Assembly (NCBI RefSeq): GCF_013044135.1
Contig: NZ_JABEPP010000004.1
Span: 248,001 to 312,000, forward strand
Origin: Enterovirga aerilata
GTDB taxonomy: Bacteria > Pseudomonadota > Alphaproteobacteria > Rhizobiales > Beijerinckiaceae
DNA length: 64,000 nucleotides
Direction: 5' to 3'
Positions within the stretch are counted from its first letter, which is position 1, and each line of letters opens with the position of its first letter. Shown piece by piece: positions 7,773 to 15,917 of the stretch. The notes below the pieces were generated by a model. That model was not told the origin of the DNA. It saw only the letters and a list, made by a program, of their open reading frames with translations, and made no database searches. Position numbers and translations under genes: made by a program.

Positions 7773-8849
7773 ATGATTCGCGGCGGCTTTCTTGATGCAG
7801 ACATCCGGGCGGACCTGATCGCGCTGGTGCGGGATGGGAAGGCCGAGACGCGCCTGACACGACGCGCCAACGCGCTGTTGCTGCTCGACGATGGTATGAG
7901 CTGCGAGGCGATCGCGAAGGTTCTCTACCTGGACGATGACACGATCCGCTATTGGTACAAATTGTATGGCGAGAAAGGCCTGAGTTGGCTCACCGATTTC
8001 GGCTACAAAGGCCGCGCCTGCGAACTGACGGCGGCGCAACAGGAGGCGTTGCAAGACTGGGTGGCGCAAACGCTGCCGCGCACGACCGCCACGGTGGGGG
8101 AGTGGATCGAGAAGTCCTATGGCGTGAGCTACACGCGTTCCGCACTGGTCAAGCTGCTGGCGCGGCTGGAGATGGAATATCGCAAGCCCCAGGTGCTGCC
8201 GCGCAAGCTCGATCCCGCGAAGCAACAGGCCTTTATCGAGGCCTATGACAATCTGCTCAACACGCTCGGCGACGATGAAGCCGTGCTGTTTGCCGATGCC
8301 GTGCATCCCACGCACGAGGTGCGGCCGGCGGGCTGTTGGGCGCCGAGGGACGCCAAGGTTGCGCTCGAACAGACCAGCGGGCGGCAACGCTTGAACATTC
8401 ATGGCGCCATCGATCTGGAAACGGGCGCGACCCGCATGATCGAAGCGACGACGGTTGACGCCTTGAGCACGATCGCGCTGTTGATGGCGATCGCGTTGAT
8501 GTATCCCACCAAGCGGCTCATTCACGTCTTTCTCGACAATGCCAGGTACCATCACGCTGTCCTCGTTCAGCAATGGCTGGCGCGGCCTGGCTGCCGGATC
8601 AAGCTGCATTACATTCCAAGCTACTGCCCGCACCTCGACCCGATCGAGCGCTTGTGGGGATTGATGCATCGCCACGTGACCCACAACCGCTCCCACGCGA
8701 CCTACAATGACTTCTGCCGATCCGTTCTACATTTCCTGCGCGAGGAGGTGCCAAAAAACTGGGCCGTCTTCTGCGATTCGGTCACCGACAACTTCCGCGT
8801 CATAGACCCTGCCGATTTTCGGGTTCTCAGGGCGTAGGGGTATCCATTA
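7705..8849 (+). mobile_element. IS630-family insertion sequence (ends tentative)
   Basis: The element contains an intact IS630-type transposase. Both proposed ends begin with the TA dinucleotide expected for IS630 targets and then resemble each other: GATTCCCC at 7711-7718 on the plus strand and GATACCCC read inward from the right end near 8844. The match is short and imperfect, so the boundaries are a guess. If right, the right end supplies the stop codon of bioY. Confidence 0.35.
7773..8837 (+). CDS. IS630-family transposase
   Basis: DDE transposase of 354 residues. The N-terminal helix-turn-helix region (RRANALLLLDDGMSCEAIAK, then DDDTIRYWYKLY) recognises the ends. The catalytic domain shows the acidic triad: Asp in VLFADAVHPTH, Asp in HVFLDNARYH and Glu in LDPIERLWG. 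The reading frame appears uninterrupted, so the element may be active. The ATG at 7773 is the first plausible start; a GTG at 7742 would add ten residues. It is convergent with bioY, with 9 bases between the two coding ends. Confidence 0.92.
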   Translation: MIRGGFLDADIRADLIALVRDGKAETRLTRRANALLLLDDGMSCEAIAKVLYLDDDTIRYWYKLYGEKGLSWLTDFGYKGRACELTAAQQEALQDWVAQTLPRTTATVGEWIEKSYGVSYTRSALVKLLARLEMEYRKPQVLPRKLDPAKQQAFIEAYDNLLNTLGDDEAVLFADAVHPTHEVRPAGCWAPRDAKVALEQTSGRQRLNIHGAIDLETGATRMIEATTVDALSTIALLMAIALMYPTKRLIHVFLDNARYHHAVLVQQWLARPGCRIKLHYIPSYCPHLDPIERLWGLMHRHVTHNRSHATYNDFCRSVLHFLREEVPKNWAVFCDSVTDNFRVIDPADFRVLRA

Positions 8850-9452
8850 TTTCTTCTCCGGCTTTCTTCCCGATTTGTGTCCAAGTCCCGGAACGACCGT
8901 GGATGCGGCAATGAAGAGCAGACCGGCGATGGCCGATTTGACCAAGTCACCCAACAGAAACGGATAGAAGCCGGCCGTGAGGAGGCGCTCCCCATAGCCG
9001 GTGAAGACACCCAGCCATGCAAGCCCTGGAGCGTAGATCAGCGCAGTTGCGACGACGGCAACAGTGACCGCGCCCGGGATTGTCTTGGCATATCCTTTTC
9101 TTGCCAGCCATCCAGCCACAAAGGCCGAAATCGCAAAGCCCGCAAGGTAGCCGCCCGTCGGCCCGGCAACATATGCCAGGCCAGAAGGCGCCGGTGGCGT
9201 GCCCGCGAAGACCGGAAAGCCTGCCAGCCCCTGCAGGATATAGGCAATGACAATGCCAGAACCGCGGACAGGCCCGAGGAACAGGCCAAGCCCGACGACC
9301 ACCAGGGTCTGCAAGCTCATCGGAACTGGATAGAAAGGAACTTGCGCCTTCGCAGACGCCGTCAGAAGTATCGTACCGGCGATCAGGATAAGCGCCTCGC
9401 CGAGCAATGTTGCGACGATATTCCGTTCCACAAATGTCCTCTTGATATACAT
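8847..9452 (-). CDS. bioY: Biotin transporter substrate-binding (S) component BioY
   Basis: Integral membrane S-component of an ECF-type biotin importer, 201 residues with about six hydrophobic segments. BioY motifs seen are VPFYPVPMSLQTLVVVGLGLFLGPVRG near 35-60 and the PTGGYLAGF block. The ATG at 9452 is preferred because a GGAG lies 8 bases upstream; the ATG at 9470 has no ribosome binding site. It lies 75 bases downstream of an acyl-CoA dehydrogenase gene on the same strand and no separate BioR-like box is seen, so it is probably the last gene of the carboxylase operon. The tail GHKSGRKPEKK is hydrophilic and its end may be set by the adjacent insertion sequence. No bioM or bioN is in the window. 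Confidence 0.93.
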   Translation of the reverse strand: MYIKRTFVERNIVATLLGEALILIAGTILLTASAKAQVPFYPVPMSLQTLVVVGLGLFLGPVRGSGIVIAYILQGLAGFPVFAGTPPAPSGLAYVAGPTGGYLAGFAISAFVAGWLARKGYAKTIPGAVTVAVVATALIYAPGLAWLGVFTGYGERLLTAGFYPFLLGDLVKSAIAGLLFIAASTVVPGLGHKSGRKPEKK

Positions 9453-9527
9453 CTTGCTGGCTCCATTCATGCTTTGGACTGGGATCTTAGAGAGTTTTCT
9501 TTCAGAGGTTGGGGCTCAACTGGCGAT

Positions 9528-10694
9528 TCACATGCGCTTGGCGACTTCTTCGAGCATCACCTCGGTCGCCCCCCCGCCGATAGCCTGTACACGAACGTCG
9601 CGCGACATGCGCTCGACCGGGGTTTCGCGCATGTAGCCCATGCCGCCATGGAACTGCACGCAATCATAGAGCACGCTGTTGACCAGCTCGCCGCAATAAG
9701 CCTTCACCATCGACACCTCGCGCACGCATTCGACGCCAGCCGCGTCGAGCCGCGCGGCGTGATAGACGAGTTGCCGGCCCGCCTCGATCCGTGTCCGGCA
9801 GTCCGCAAGACGCTGTCGGACGACCTGCTTGTTCCACAAAACGCCGCCGAAAGCCTTGCGCTGCTTGACATAGGCCACGGTCATGTCGAGCGCGGTCTGC
9901 GCCTCGGCGCAGGCCATCGCGCCCAGAACGATGCGTTCGTTCTGGAAGTTCTTCATCACCGAGTAGAAGCCCCTGTTGACCTCGCCCAGCACGTTCTCGG
10001 CCGGCACCCGCACCTCGTCGAAAATCAGCTCGGCCGTGTCGGAGCAGAGCCAGCCGGTCTTGTTCAGCGCGCGGCCCACGGAAAAGCCCTTCGTGCCCTT
10101 CTCGATTGCGAACATGGTGATCCCGCGCGAGCCCTTGGCGTCGGGATCGGTCTTGGCGCCGACGAAGTAAAGATCCGCATGGACGCCATTGGTGATGAAC
10201 ATCTTTGTGCCATTGAGCACCCAGTCGGACCCGTCCTGCACCGCGCGAGTGCGCATGCCGGCCACGTCCGAGCCGGCGCCGGGTTCGGTCACGGCGACGG
10301 CGGTGATCGTCTCGCCCGCGGTGATGCCGGGCATCCAGCGCACCTTCTGCTCGGGTGTGCCGGCGTTCTCCAGATGCGGCGAGGCCATGTCGGTATGCAC
10401 CAGCACCGTGGCCGAAAAGCCGCCGAAGGTGGACCGGCCGACTTCCTCGGCCAGCATCACGCTCGACATAACGTCGAGCCCGGCGCCGCCATACTCTTCG
10501 TCATAGCGCATGCCGAGAACGCCGAGCGCGCCCATCTGGCGCAGCACCTCGCGCGGGACCATGCCTGCCTCTTCCCAGGCTTCGCCCTTGGGCTTCACCT
10601 CGGTCTCGATGAAGCGCCGCAGCTGAGCGCGGATCAATTCGAGATCCTCGCTGAACGGGCCGGTGGCCGCGTCGACGGTCTCATGTCGGGTCAT
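9528..10694 (-). CDS. Acyl-CoA dehydrogenase (AtuD/isovaleryl-like)
   Basis: Flavin-dependent acyl-CoA dehydrogenase of 388 residues. Blocks seen are YDEEYGGAGLD, VTEPGAGSDVAGM (flavin and substrate binding) and the C-terminal QFHGGMGYMRETPVERMSRD. The medium-chain-type catalytic Glu is missing (QAIGGGATEVM), while FQNERIVLG offers the Glu used by isovaleryl/long-chain-type enzymes. The start overlaps the upstream carboxylase alpha-subunit stop by 4 bases. Together with carboxylase alpha and beta subunits and a hydratase it reproduces the gene set of the leucine (liu) or acyclic terpene (atu) pathway, where this enzyme makes the 2-enoyl-CoA to be carboxylated. Confidence 0.92.
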   Translation of the reverse strand: MTRHETVDAATGPFSEDLELIRAQLRRFIETEVKPKGEAWEEAGMVPREVLRQMGALGVLGMRYDEEYGGAGLDVMSSVMLAEEVGRSTFGGFSATVLVHTDMASPHLENAGTPEQKVRWMPGITAGETITAVAVTEPGAGSDVAGMRTRAVQDGSDWVLNGTKMFITNGVHADLYFVGAKTDPDAKGSRGITMFAIEKGTKGFSVGRALNKTGWLCSDTAELIFDEVRVPAENVLGEVNRGFYSVMKNFQNERIVLGAMACAEAQTALDMTVAYVKQRKAFGGVLWNKQVVRQRLADCRTRIEAGRQLVYHAARLDAAGVECVREVSMVKAYCGELVNSVLYDCVQFHGGMGYMRETPVERMSRDVRVQAIGGGATEVMLEEVAKRM

Positions 10695-12706
10695 GTCTTG
10701 TCCTCCGGATCGAGTCTCACCAGGGGCGCGCCGCCGGCGACCGTGTCGCCCGGCGCGCAGCAGATCTCGGCTACTAGGCCCGCGACGGGCGCGGGCAGGC
10801 TTTGCAAGAGTTTCATCGCTTCGAGCACCACCAGCGTCTCGCCCTTGCTCACCCGCTCGCCGGGGGCCACGCGGATCTCGACCACTGCGCCGGGCATGGG
10901 AGCTCTCAGCGTGTCGGCACCGCCGGCGGCGCCGGAGGCGCGTTGCAGGTGCCGGTCCTCGAGCGTGCGAAGTGGCACCATCGTCATGCCATCTGGCGCG
11001 AGAAGATGCACCTGCCAGCGGTCGCCCGACCGCAGCACATGGGCTTGGCGGGCGAAGGGCGCGCCGTCCATCCGCCCGCTCAGACGCTGGGCGGTCAGGC
11101 GCGCAGCCTCGACGCCAAGGGCGGTGCCGTCGGGCATTATCACCTCTAGCCGCGCGCCCTGCCCCGCGACTTCAATTGGAGCATCGGCGTCATCGCTCCA
11201 GTAGCAGGCCGCGCCCGGCCGCCCCGCAGCGCCGGTCAGCCGCCAGGCGCCGAGGCTCTGCCAGGGAGTGTCTAGCGTGGGGGCAAGATGCAGGTGCAGG
11301 GCCAGCGCGGCCAGAGCGCGGGTTTCGTCGTCGGGTACGGGGGCGGTCCAGCCGCAGGGGAACATCTCGGCCAGACTGGCGGTATAGTGCGCCACGGCGA
11401 CGAAGTCGGGATGCGTAATCAGCGCTCGCTGAAACGCCAGGTTCACTCCCACTCCGCCGACCGCAAAGTCATCGAGCGCCGCGACCGCCTTGCGGATCGC
11501 CTCGTCACGGTCCGCACCGTGGACGATCAACTTGGCAAGCATCGAATCGTAGTGATGTCCCACGACCGATCCCTCTTCCACCCCGCTGTCAAGCCGCACG
11601 GTTCCCGGTGGCGCCCAGAGCGTGATCGTGCCGGTTTCGGGGCGGAAATTCTCGGCCGGGTTCTCGGCGGCAACGCGGACCTCGATAGCGTGGCCGTCAA
11701 ACGAAACGTCCTCCTGCGCGAACCCCAGCGCCTCGCCACGCGCGATACGCAGCTGCCATTCCACAAGATCGAGCCCGGTAACCGCCTCGGTCACGGGATG
11801 CTCCACCTGAAGCCGGGTGTTCATCTCCAGAAAATAGAATTCGGCCCGCGCGGGGTCGTACAGATATTCCACCGTGCCCGCCGAGCGGTAGCCAATGGCC
11901 CGCGCCAGCCGGACGGCGGCATCGCGCATGGCCGAGCGCAAAGCGTCGGGGATATCCGGGGAGGGCGCTTCCTCGATCAGCTTCTGGTGGTTGCGCTGGA
12001 GCGAGCAGTCGCGGTCGCCCAGATGCAGCACATGGCCATGCGCGTCGCCCAGAACCTGCACCTCGACGTGGCGGGCGCGCGGCGCGTAGCGCTCCAGGAA
12101 CACCGTCGGATCGCCAAAGGCGCCCTTCGCCTCGGCCCGCGCGGCGGCGATGGCCTCGCCTGCTGCGCCGGGATCGGTGACAAGCCGCATTCCGCGCCCG
12201 CCTCCGCCGGCGCTGGCCTTGACCAGGAAGGGCACGCCGAGCGCCTGCGCCTCCTTGAGAAGCCGGTCGTCGGACTGGTCGGCGCCGCGATAGCCGGGCA
12301 GCACCGGCACGCCGGCGGCCTCGGCCGCGGCCTTGGCCTCGATCTTCGATCCCATACGCGCAATGGCCTCGGACGAAGGCCCGATGAAGACCAATCCGGC
12401 TTCTTCCACGCGCGCAGCGAATTCGGCATTCTCCGACAGAAATCCATAGCCTGGATGAATGGCGCCTGCCCCGGTGGCGCGGGCCGCCTCAAGGATGGCG
12501 TCGATGTTCAGGTAGCTTTCCGCCGGGGCGGCCGGGCCGATGCAGACGGCGTGACTGGCCTCGGCCACGAAGGGCGCGTCGCGGTCAGCCTCGGAGAAGA
12601 CGGCCACGCTTTCCAGCCCCAGCTTCCGGCAGGCGCGCTGGATCCGGCGGGCGATCTCGCCCCGGTTGGCGATCAGGACGCGGGTGAAGCTCAACTCACC
12701 CGCCAT
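10691..12706 (-). CDS. Acyl-CoA carboxylase alpha subunit (biotin carboxylase plus BCCP), methylcrotonyl/geranyl-CoA type
   Basis: ATP-dependent carboxylation of biotin, 671 residues. An N-terminal biotin carboxylase domain (VLIANRGEIARRI at 10-22, an ATP-grasp glycine loop around 165-175, and EMNTRLQVEHPVTE around 290) is followed by a linker and a C-terminal biotinyl domain. The biotinylated residue is Lys632 in VLEAMKLLQ; the canonical EAMKM has become EAMKL. It would partner the beta subunit at 13498-15096. The gene overlaps the hydratase stop by 16 bases and the dehydrogenase start by 4. The substrate is probably a 3-methyl-branched 2-enoyl-CoA, inferred from neighbours; propionyl-CoA carboxylase is less likely given the adjacent methylglutaconyl-type hydratase. 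Confidence 0.92.
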   Translation of the reverse strand: MAGELSFTRVLIANRGEIARRIQRACRKLGLESVAVFSEADRDAPFVAEASHAVCIGPAAPAESYLNIDAILEAARATGAGAIHPGYGFLSENAEFAARVEEAGLVFIGPSSEAIARMGSKIEAKAAAEAAGVPVLPGYRGADQSDDRLLKEAQALGVPFLVKASAGGGGRGMRLVTDPGAAGEAIAAARAEAKGAFGDPTVFLERYAPRARHVEVQVLGDAHGHVLHLGDRDCSLQRNHQKLIEEAPSPDIPDALRSAMRDAAVRLARAIGYRSAGTVEYLYDPARAEFYFLEMNTRLQVEHPVTEAVTGLDLVEWQLRIARGEALGFAQEDVSFDGHAIEVRVAAENPAENFRPETGTITLWAPPGTVRLDSGVEEGSVVGHHYDSMLAKLIVHGADRDEAIRKAVAALDDFAVGGVGVNLAFQRALITHPDFVAVAHYTASLAEMFPCGWTAPVPDDETRALAALALHLHLAPTLDTPWQSLGAWRLTGAAGRPGAACYWSDDADAPIEVAGQGARLEVIMPDGTALGVEAARLTAQRLSGRMDGAPFARQAHVLRSGDRWQVHLLAPDGMTMVPLRTLEDRHLQRASGAAGGADTLRAPMPGAVVEIRVAPGERVSKGETLVVLEAMKLLQSLPAPVAGLVAEICCAPGDTVAGGAPLVRLDPEDKT

Positions 12707-13488
12707 GAGGGCGTGCCCTTGTTCAGGAAGCTGTTGATCCCCTCAATGCCTTCCTCGGTCTCCCAGGCGTCGGCGAGACGGTCGGCGGTATAGATCATGC
12801 TGTCTTCGAGCGCATGGCTCGCGACATAGGCGATCAGCCGCTTGGTGTCGGCCACTGCGCCGGGCGCGGCCTGCAGATGGGCACAAACAACGCGCTCCAC
12901 CGCCTCGTCCAGCGCCTCGGGGGCCACCACCTCGGTCAAAAGCCCGATCCGCTCGGCTCGCGCGGTGTCGAAGAGCGCGCCCGAGAGCATCGTTTCGCGC
13001 GAGGCCGCCGCGCCGATGCGGGCCACGACGTAAGGCGAGATGTTCGCGGGCAGGAGGCCGAGCCCCACCTCGGTTAGGCCGAATTTCGCGCCCTCGGCGC
13101 CGATCGTGTAGTCGCAGACCGAGATCATGCCCACGCCCCCGCCATAGGCCGCCCCGTTGATCCGCCCGATCAGCGGCTTGGGCAGCGTGTCGAGCCGGCG
13201 CAAGAGCCGAGCGAGCGTGGCACTCTGTTCCACCCGTTCCGCGCGGCTCTTTTGCACGTTCGAGGCGAACCAGTTGAAGTCGCCCCCCGCGCAGAAGCTC
13301 TTGCCCGCCCCGGTCAGCACCACGATGCGCACCGCCTTGTCCTCGGTAAGCGCCGCCGCCGCATCGGCGAGTTCCGAGATCAGCGCCGCGTTGAGCGAAT
13401 TGTGCTTGTCGGGGCGATTGAGGATCACGGTGGCGACGCCGCGCGCGTCCACGTCGATCCGCAGCGTTTCATGGCGATCGTAAATCAT
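12691..13488 (-). CDS. Enoyl-CoA hydratase family, methylglutaconyl-CoA hydratase-like
   Basis: Crotonase-fold hydratase of 265 residues. Oxyanion-hole segments are SFCAGGDFNWF (about 64-74) and GAAYGGGVGMISVCDY (about 110-125). The region where catalytic glutamates lie reads FGLTEVGLGLLP. Position between carboxylase alpha and beta genes and overall resemblance point to LiuC/AtuE-type hydration of a carboxylated enoyl-CoA (a 3-methylglutaconyl- or isohexenylglutaconyl-type substrate). The ATG at 13488 begins 9 bases after the beta-subunit stop. The exact chain length of the substrate cannot be determined. Confidence 0.88.
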   Translation of the reverse strand: MIYDRHETLRIDVDARGVATVILNRPDKHNSLNAALISELADAAAALTEDKAVRIVVLTGAGKSFCAGGDFNWFASNVQKSRAERVEQSATLARLLRRLDTLPKPLIGRINGAAYGGGVGMISVCDYTIGAEGAKFGLTEVGLGLLPANISPYVVARIGAAASRETMLSGALFDTARAERIGLLTEVVAPEALDEAVERVVCAHLQAAPGAVADTKRLIAYVASHALEDSMIYTADRLADAWETEEGIEGINSFLNKGTPSWRVS

Positions 13489-13497
13489 TGCCTATCC

Positions 13498-15096
13498 TTA
13501 CATTCTGAAGACGGGCGTGTGACGCCCCGCATCCGGGACCGAGCTCACGATGGCCAGGCACAGGCCCAGGATGTCGCGGGTCTGGCCAGGCTCGATCAGC
13601 CCGTCGTCCCAGAGCCGCGAGGTGGCGTAATAGGGGTCGGACTGTTTGGCATATTGCGCGCGCACCTCGGCCTCGATCCGTTCCAGATCGGCCTGCACTT
13701 TCGCGGGGTCTCCGCCCTTCCCGCGACGCAGTTCCAGCATCACATTCGAGGCGATGTCGGCCGACATGGTGGCCAACTCCGCTGTGGGCCATGAGAAGAG
13801 AAAGCGCGGCGCGAACCCCCGCCCGCACATGCCGTAGTTGCCGGCCCCGTAGGAGCCGCCCACGATGACCGACAGCCGGGGCACCTTGGCCACCGACATG
13901 GCGTAGACCAGCTTGGCGCTATTCTTGGCGATGCCGCCGCGCTCGGCCTCGGTGCCGACCATGAAGCCGGAAATGTTGTGCAGGAACAGAAGCGGAATGT
14001 TGCGCTGGTCGCACATCGACACGAAATGCGCGCCCTTCAGCGAGCTGTCGGAGAGAAGCGCGCCGTTGTTGCCGAGGATTCCGACGCGGTAGCCGTGGAT
14101 GCGGGCGGTGCCGCAGACAAGCGTCTCGCCCCAACTCGGCTTGAATTCGCGGAACTCGCCCGCGTCGATCATGCGCAGCAGAAGCTCTCGTACATCATAG
14201 GGCTGCTTGCGATCGGCGCTGATAACCCCCAACAGCTCTTCGGGATCGTGCAGGGGCGCGGCGGCGGGTGCATCCGGGGCCATCGGTCGCGTGAGGCCCA
14301 GATTTCCGACGATGTCGCGCATCAGCGCCAGCGCATGATATTCGTCTTCGGCCAGATGGTCGTTGACGCCCGAGATGCGGGTATGCATCTCGGCCCCGCC
14401 CAGCGTTTCGCCGTCCACCTCTTCATTGATCGCCACCTTGACGATGGAAGGGCCGCCGAGATGGATGCGCCCATTGCCGCGGACCATGATGACCTCGTCC
14501 GAGAGCGCCGGAATGTAGGCACCTCCCGCCGTGCAGCCGCCGAAGACGGTCGAGATCTGCGGCAGGCCGGAGGCCGACATATTGGTCTGGCGGTAAAAGG
14601 AATTGCCGAAATGCCGGGCATCGGGGAAGACCCTGTCCTGCTCGGGCAGGTAGGCGCCGCCGCAATCAACGAGGTAAAGGCAGGGCAGACGGTTTTCCGC
14701 CGCGATCTCCTGGGCGCGGATGTGCTTCTTGACGGTTTCGTGGTAAAATGATCCACCTTTCACCGTGGCGTCGTTGGCGATCACCATGCAAGGCAGGCCG
14801 TGCACGATGCCAATGCCCGTGACGATCCCGGCGCCGGGCACGTCTCCGCCGTATTGTCCGTGGGCCGCCAGCGAAGAAAGCTCCATGAAGGCGGTGCCTG
14901 GATCCACCAGCAGGTCGATTCGTTCGCGGACCAGAAGCTTGCCGCGGCTGCGGTGGCGTTCGACCATGTCGGGGCGCCCGCCTGCGGTTGCTGCGGCGAT
15001 CCGCGCACGCAATGTCTCGACGCGGGCTGTCTGTGCAGCGTGATTGCCCCTGAAGGTTTCCGAGCCGGCCAATATGGCCGATGTGAGTTCAGCCAT
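13498..15096 (-). CDS. Acyl-CoA carboxylase beta subunit (carboxyltransferase), methylcrotonyl/geranyl-CoA type
   Basis: Transfers the carboxyl group from biotin to acyl-CoA, 532 residues. Both halves of the crotonase-like carboxyltransferase are visible: HRSRGKLLVRERIDLLVDPGT, the GIGIVHGLPCMVIANDATVKGG block and PCLYLVDCGGAYLP in the N-half; FLHNISGFMVG and the SYGAGNYGMCGR oxyanion segment in the C-half. AYIPALSDE and NYGMCGR are typical of methylcrotonyl/geranyl-CoA carboxylases. It sits between tetR, whose stop is 3 bases upstream, and the hydratase. It should form an alpha6-beta6 type complex with the 671-residue alpha subunit. Confidence 0.93.
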   Translation of the reverse strand: MAELTSAILAGSETFRGNHAAQTARVETLRARIAAATAGGRPDMVERHRSRGKLLVRERIDLLVDPGTAFMELSSLAAHGQYGGDVPGAGIVTGIGIVHGLPCMVIANDATVKGGSFYHETVKKHIRAQEIAAENRLPCLYLVDCGGAYLPEQDRVFPDARHFGNSFYRQTNMSASGLPQISTVFGGCTAGGAYIPALSDEVIMVRGNGRIHLGGPSIVKVAINEEVDGETLGGAEMHTRISGVNDHLAEDEYHALALMRDIVGNLGLTRPMAPDAPAAAPLHDPEELLGVISADRKQPYDVRELLLRMIDAGEFREFKPSWGETLVCGTARIHGYRVGILGNNGALLSDSSLKGAHFVSMCDQRNIPLLFLHNISGFMVGTEAERGGIAKNSAKLVYAMSVAKVPRLSVIVGGSYGAGNYGMCGRGFAPRFLFSWPTAELATMSADIASNVMLELRRGKGGDPAKVQADLERIEAEVRAQYAKQSDPYYATSRLWDDGLIEPGQTRDILGLCLAIVSSVPDAGRHTPVFRM

Positions 15097-15099
15097 GAA

Positions 15100-15744
15100 T
15101 CAGACTTCCCGCTGTTCCAGCATTCCATTGAGAAAGACGTCGGCATATGCCGAGGCCAGTGCCTCGACGCTGCCGCGTTCGGGGTCGAACCACTCCAGCG
15201 TTGCATTCAGCGCGCCGATAAGCATCAGGCGCAGCCGGCGGATATCGACGTTGCGCCGCAAGGCTCCGTCCTTCTGAAGCCGGGTCAACAGATTGTCCCA
15301 CTCGGCCTCGTAGGCCCGGCGCTTAGGCAGATTGGCGTCGCGGACGGATTGCGGCACCTGCCCGAAAATCCGCACATTGGCAGAAGAGTAGTCACTCACA
15401 TCCAGCAACGCGCGCAGATGTGCCCTGATCGCGGCCCGTAGAATGGCGGCGGCAGCGGCGCCATCGGGATGCCCCAAAACAGCTTGGCGCATCTTTTCGT
15501 GGACGGCCCTGATACCCGCATCCAGAATGGCCACGACAATCTCGTCCTTAGAGCCGAAATGATAATAGATGCTACCCGCCTTGATGCCCGCTGCCTCGGC
15601 GACCTTTCTGAGCGAAACCGGGCCATAGCCCTGTTCGCGAAAAAGCCGCGCCGCGACATCCAGTATGCCGTCGCGCCCGACTGGGTTGCGAATGGAAGCA
15701 GCTGAAACTGTTCTTGAAGCGCGTTCGGCCACGGAAGGATCCAA
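15100..15744 (-). CDS. TetR-family transcriptional regulator (LiuR/AtuR-like position)
   Basis: Repressor of 214 residues with an N-terminal helix-turn-helix (VSLRKVAEAAGIKAGSIYYHFGSK, about residues 43-66) and a ligand-binding C-terminal domain with the block IGALNATLEWFDPERG. The recognition segment GIKAGSIYYHFGSK is almost the same as both segments of the fused TetR at 28654-29961. Translation appears to start at TTG 15744: no ATG is available and AAGGAG stands 6 bases upstream. It is first in the carboxylase operon, with an operator 18 bases upstream of its start, implying autoregulation. An acyl-CoA inducer is likely, by analogy with AtuR and LiuR. Confidence 0.9.
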   Translation of the reverse strand: MDPSVAERASRTVSAASIRNPVGRDGILDVAARLFREQGYGPVSLRKVAEAAGIKAGSIYYHFGSKDEIVVAILDAGIRAVHEKMRQAVLGHPDGAAAAAILRAAIRAHLRALLDVSDYSSANVRIFGQVPQSVRDANLPKRRAYEAEWDNLLTRLQKDGALRRNVDIRRLRLMLIGALNATLEWFDPERGSVEALASAYADVFLNGMLEQREV

Positions 15745-15750
15745 CTTAAG

Positions 15751-15756
15751 CTCCTT
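15751..15756 (-). promoter_or_regulatory. Ribosome binding site that fixes the TTG start of tetR
   Basis: On the minus strand AAGGAG is followed by CTTAAG and then TTG. The near-perfect Shine-Dalgarno with 6-base spacing is the reason for accepting a non-ATG start. Confidence 0.7.
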
Positions 15757-15762
15757 GCATAA

Positions 15763-15776
15763 CTAACACTTGTTAG
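15763..15776. promoter_or_regulatory. TetR-type operator, site 3
   Basis: CTAACACTTGTTAG is a perfect CTAACA/TGTTAG inverted repeat with a 2-base centre. It lies just upstream of the tetR start, where bound repressor would block transcription of tetR and the following carboxylase-bioY genes. Confidence 0.8.
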
Positions 15777-15883
15777 GTTGTTTCCATGGAAGTGTCAACC
15801 GTGCTTCAAGGGGCTCATTCTCCGTCAGCCTTTTGGGGGAACAGCCGGTATCCGTACCGCCCGGCCACAATGTCCGCGGTGTT

Positions 15884-15901
15884 CAAACCCCGCCATGCGG
15901 G
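15884..15901 (-). terminator. Weak hairpin downstream of the SDR gene
   Basis: On the minus strand CCCGC-ATG-GCGGG is followed by GTTTGAAC. The 5-bp GC stem lies just after the stop of the SDR gene at 15918 and before the tetR operator. The short T-run makes it a poor intrinsic terminator. Confidence 0.35.
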
Positions 15902-15917
15902 CTTGCGACCGCATAGG

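Noticed and set aside
9453..9527. Biotin-regulator (BioR-type) box upstream of bioY
   Set aside because: No TTATCTATAA-like palindrome is present in the 75-base gap.
8877..11204. A 775-codon rightward frame opposite bioY, the dehydrogenase and the carboxylase gene
   Set aside because: It has no domain and is fully explained as the complementary strand of three real genes.
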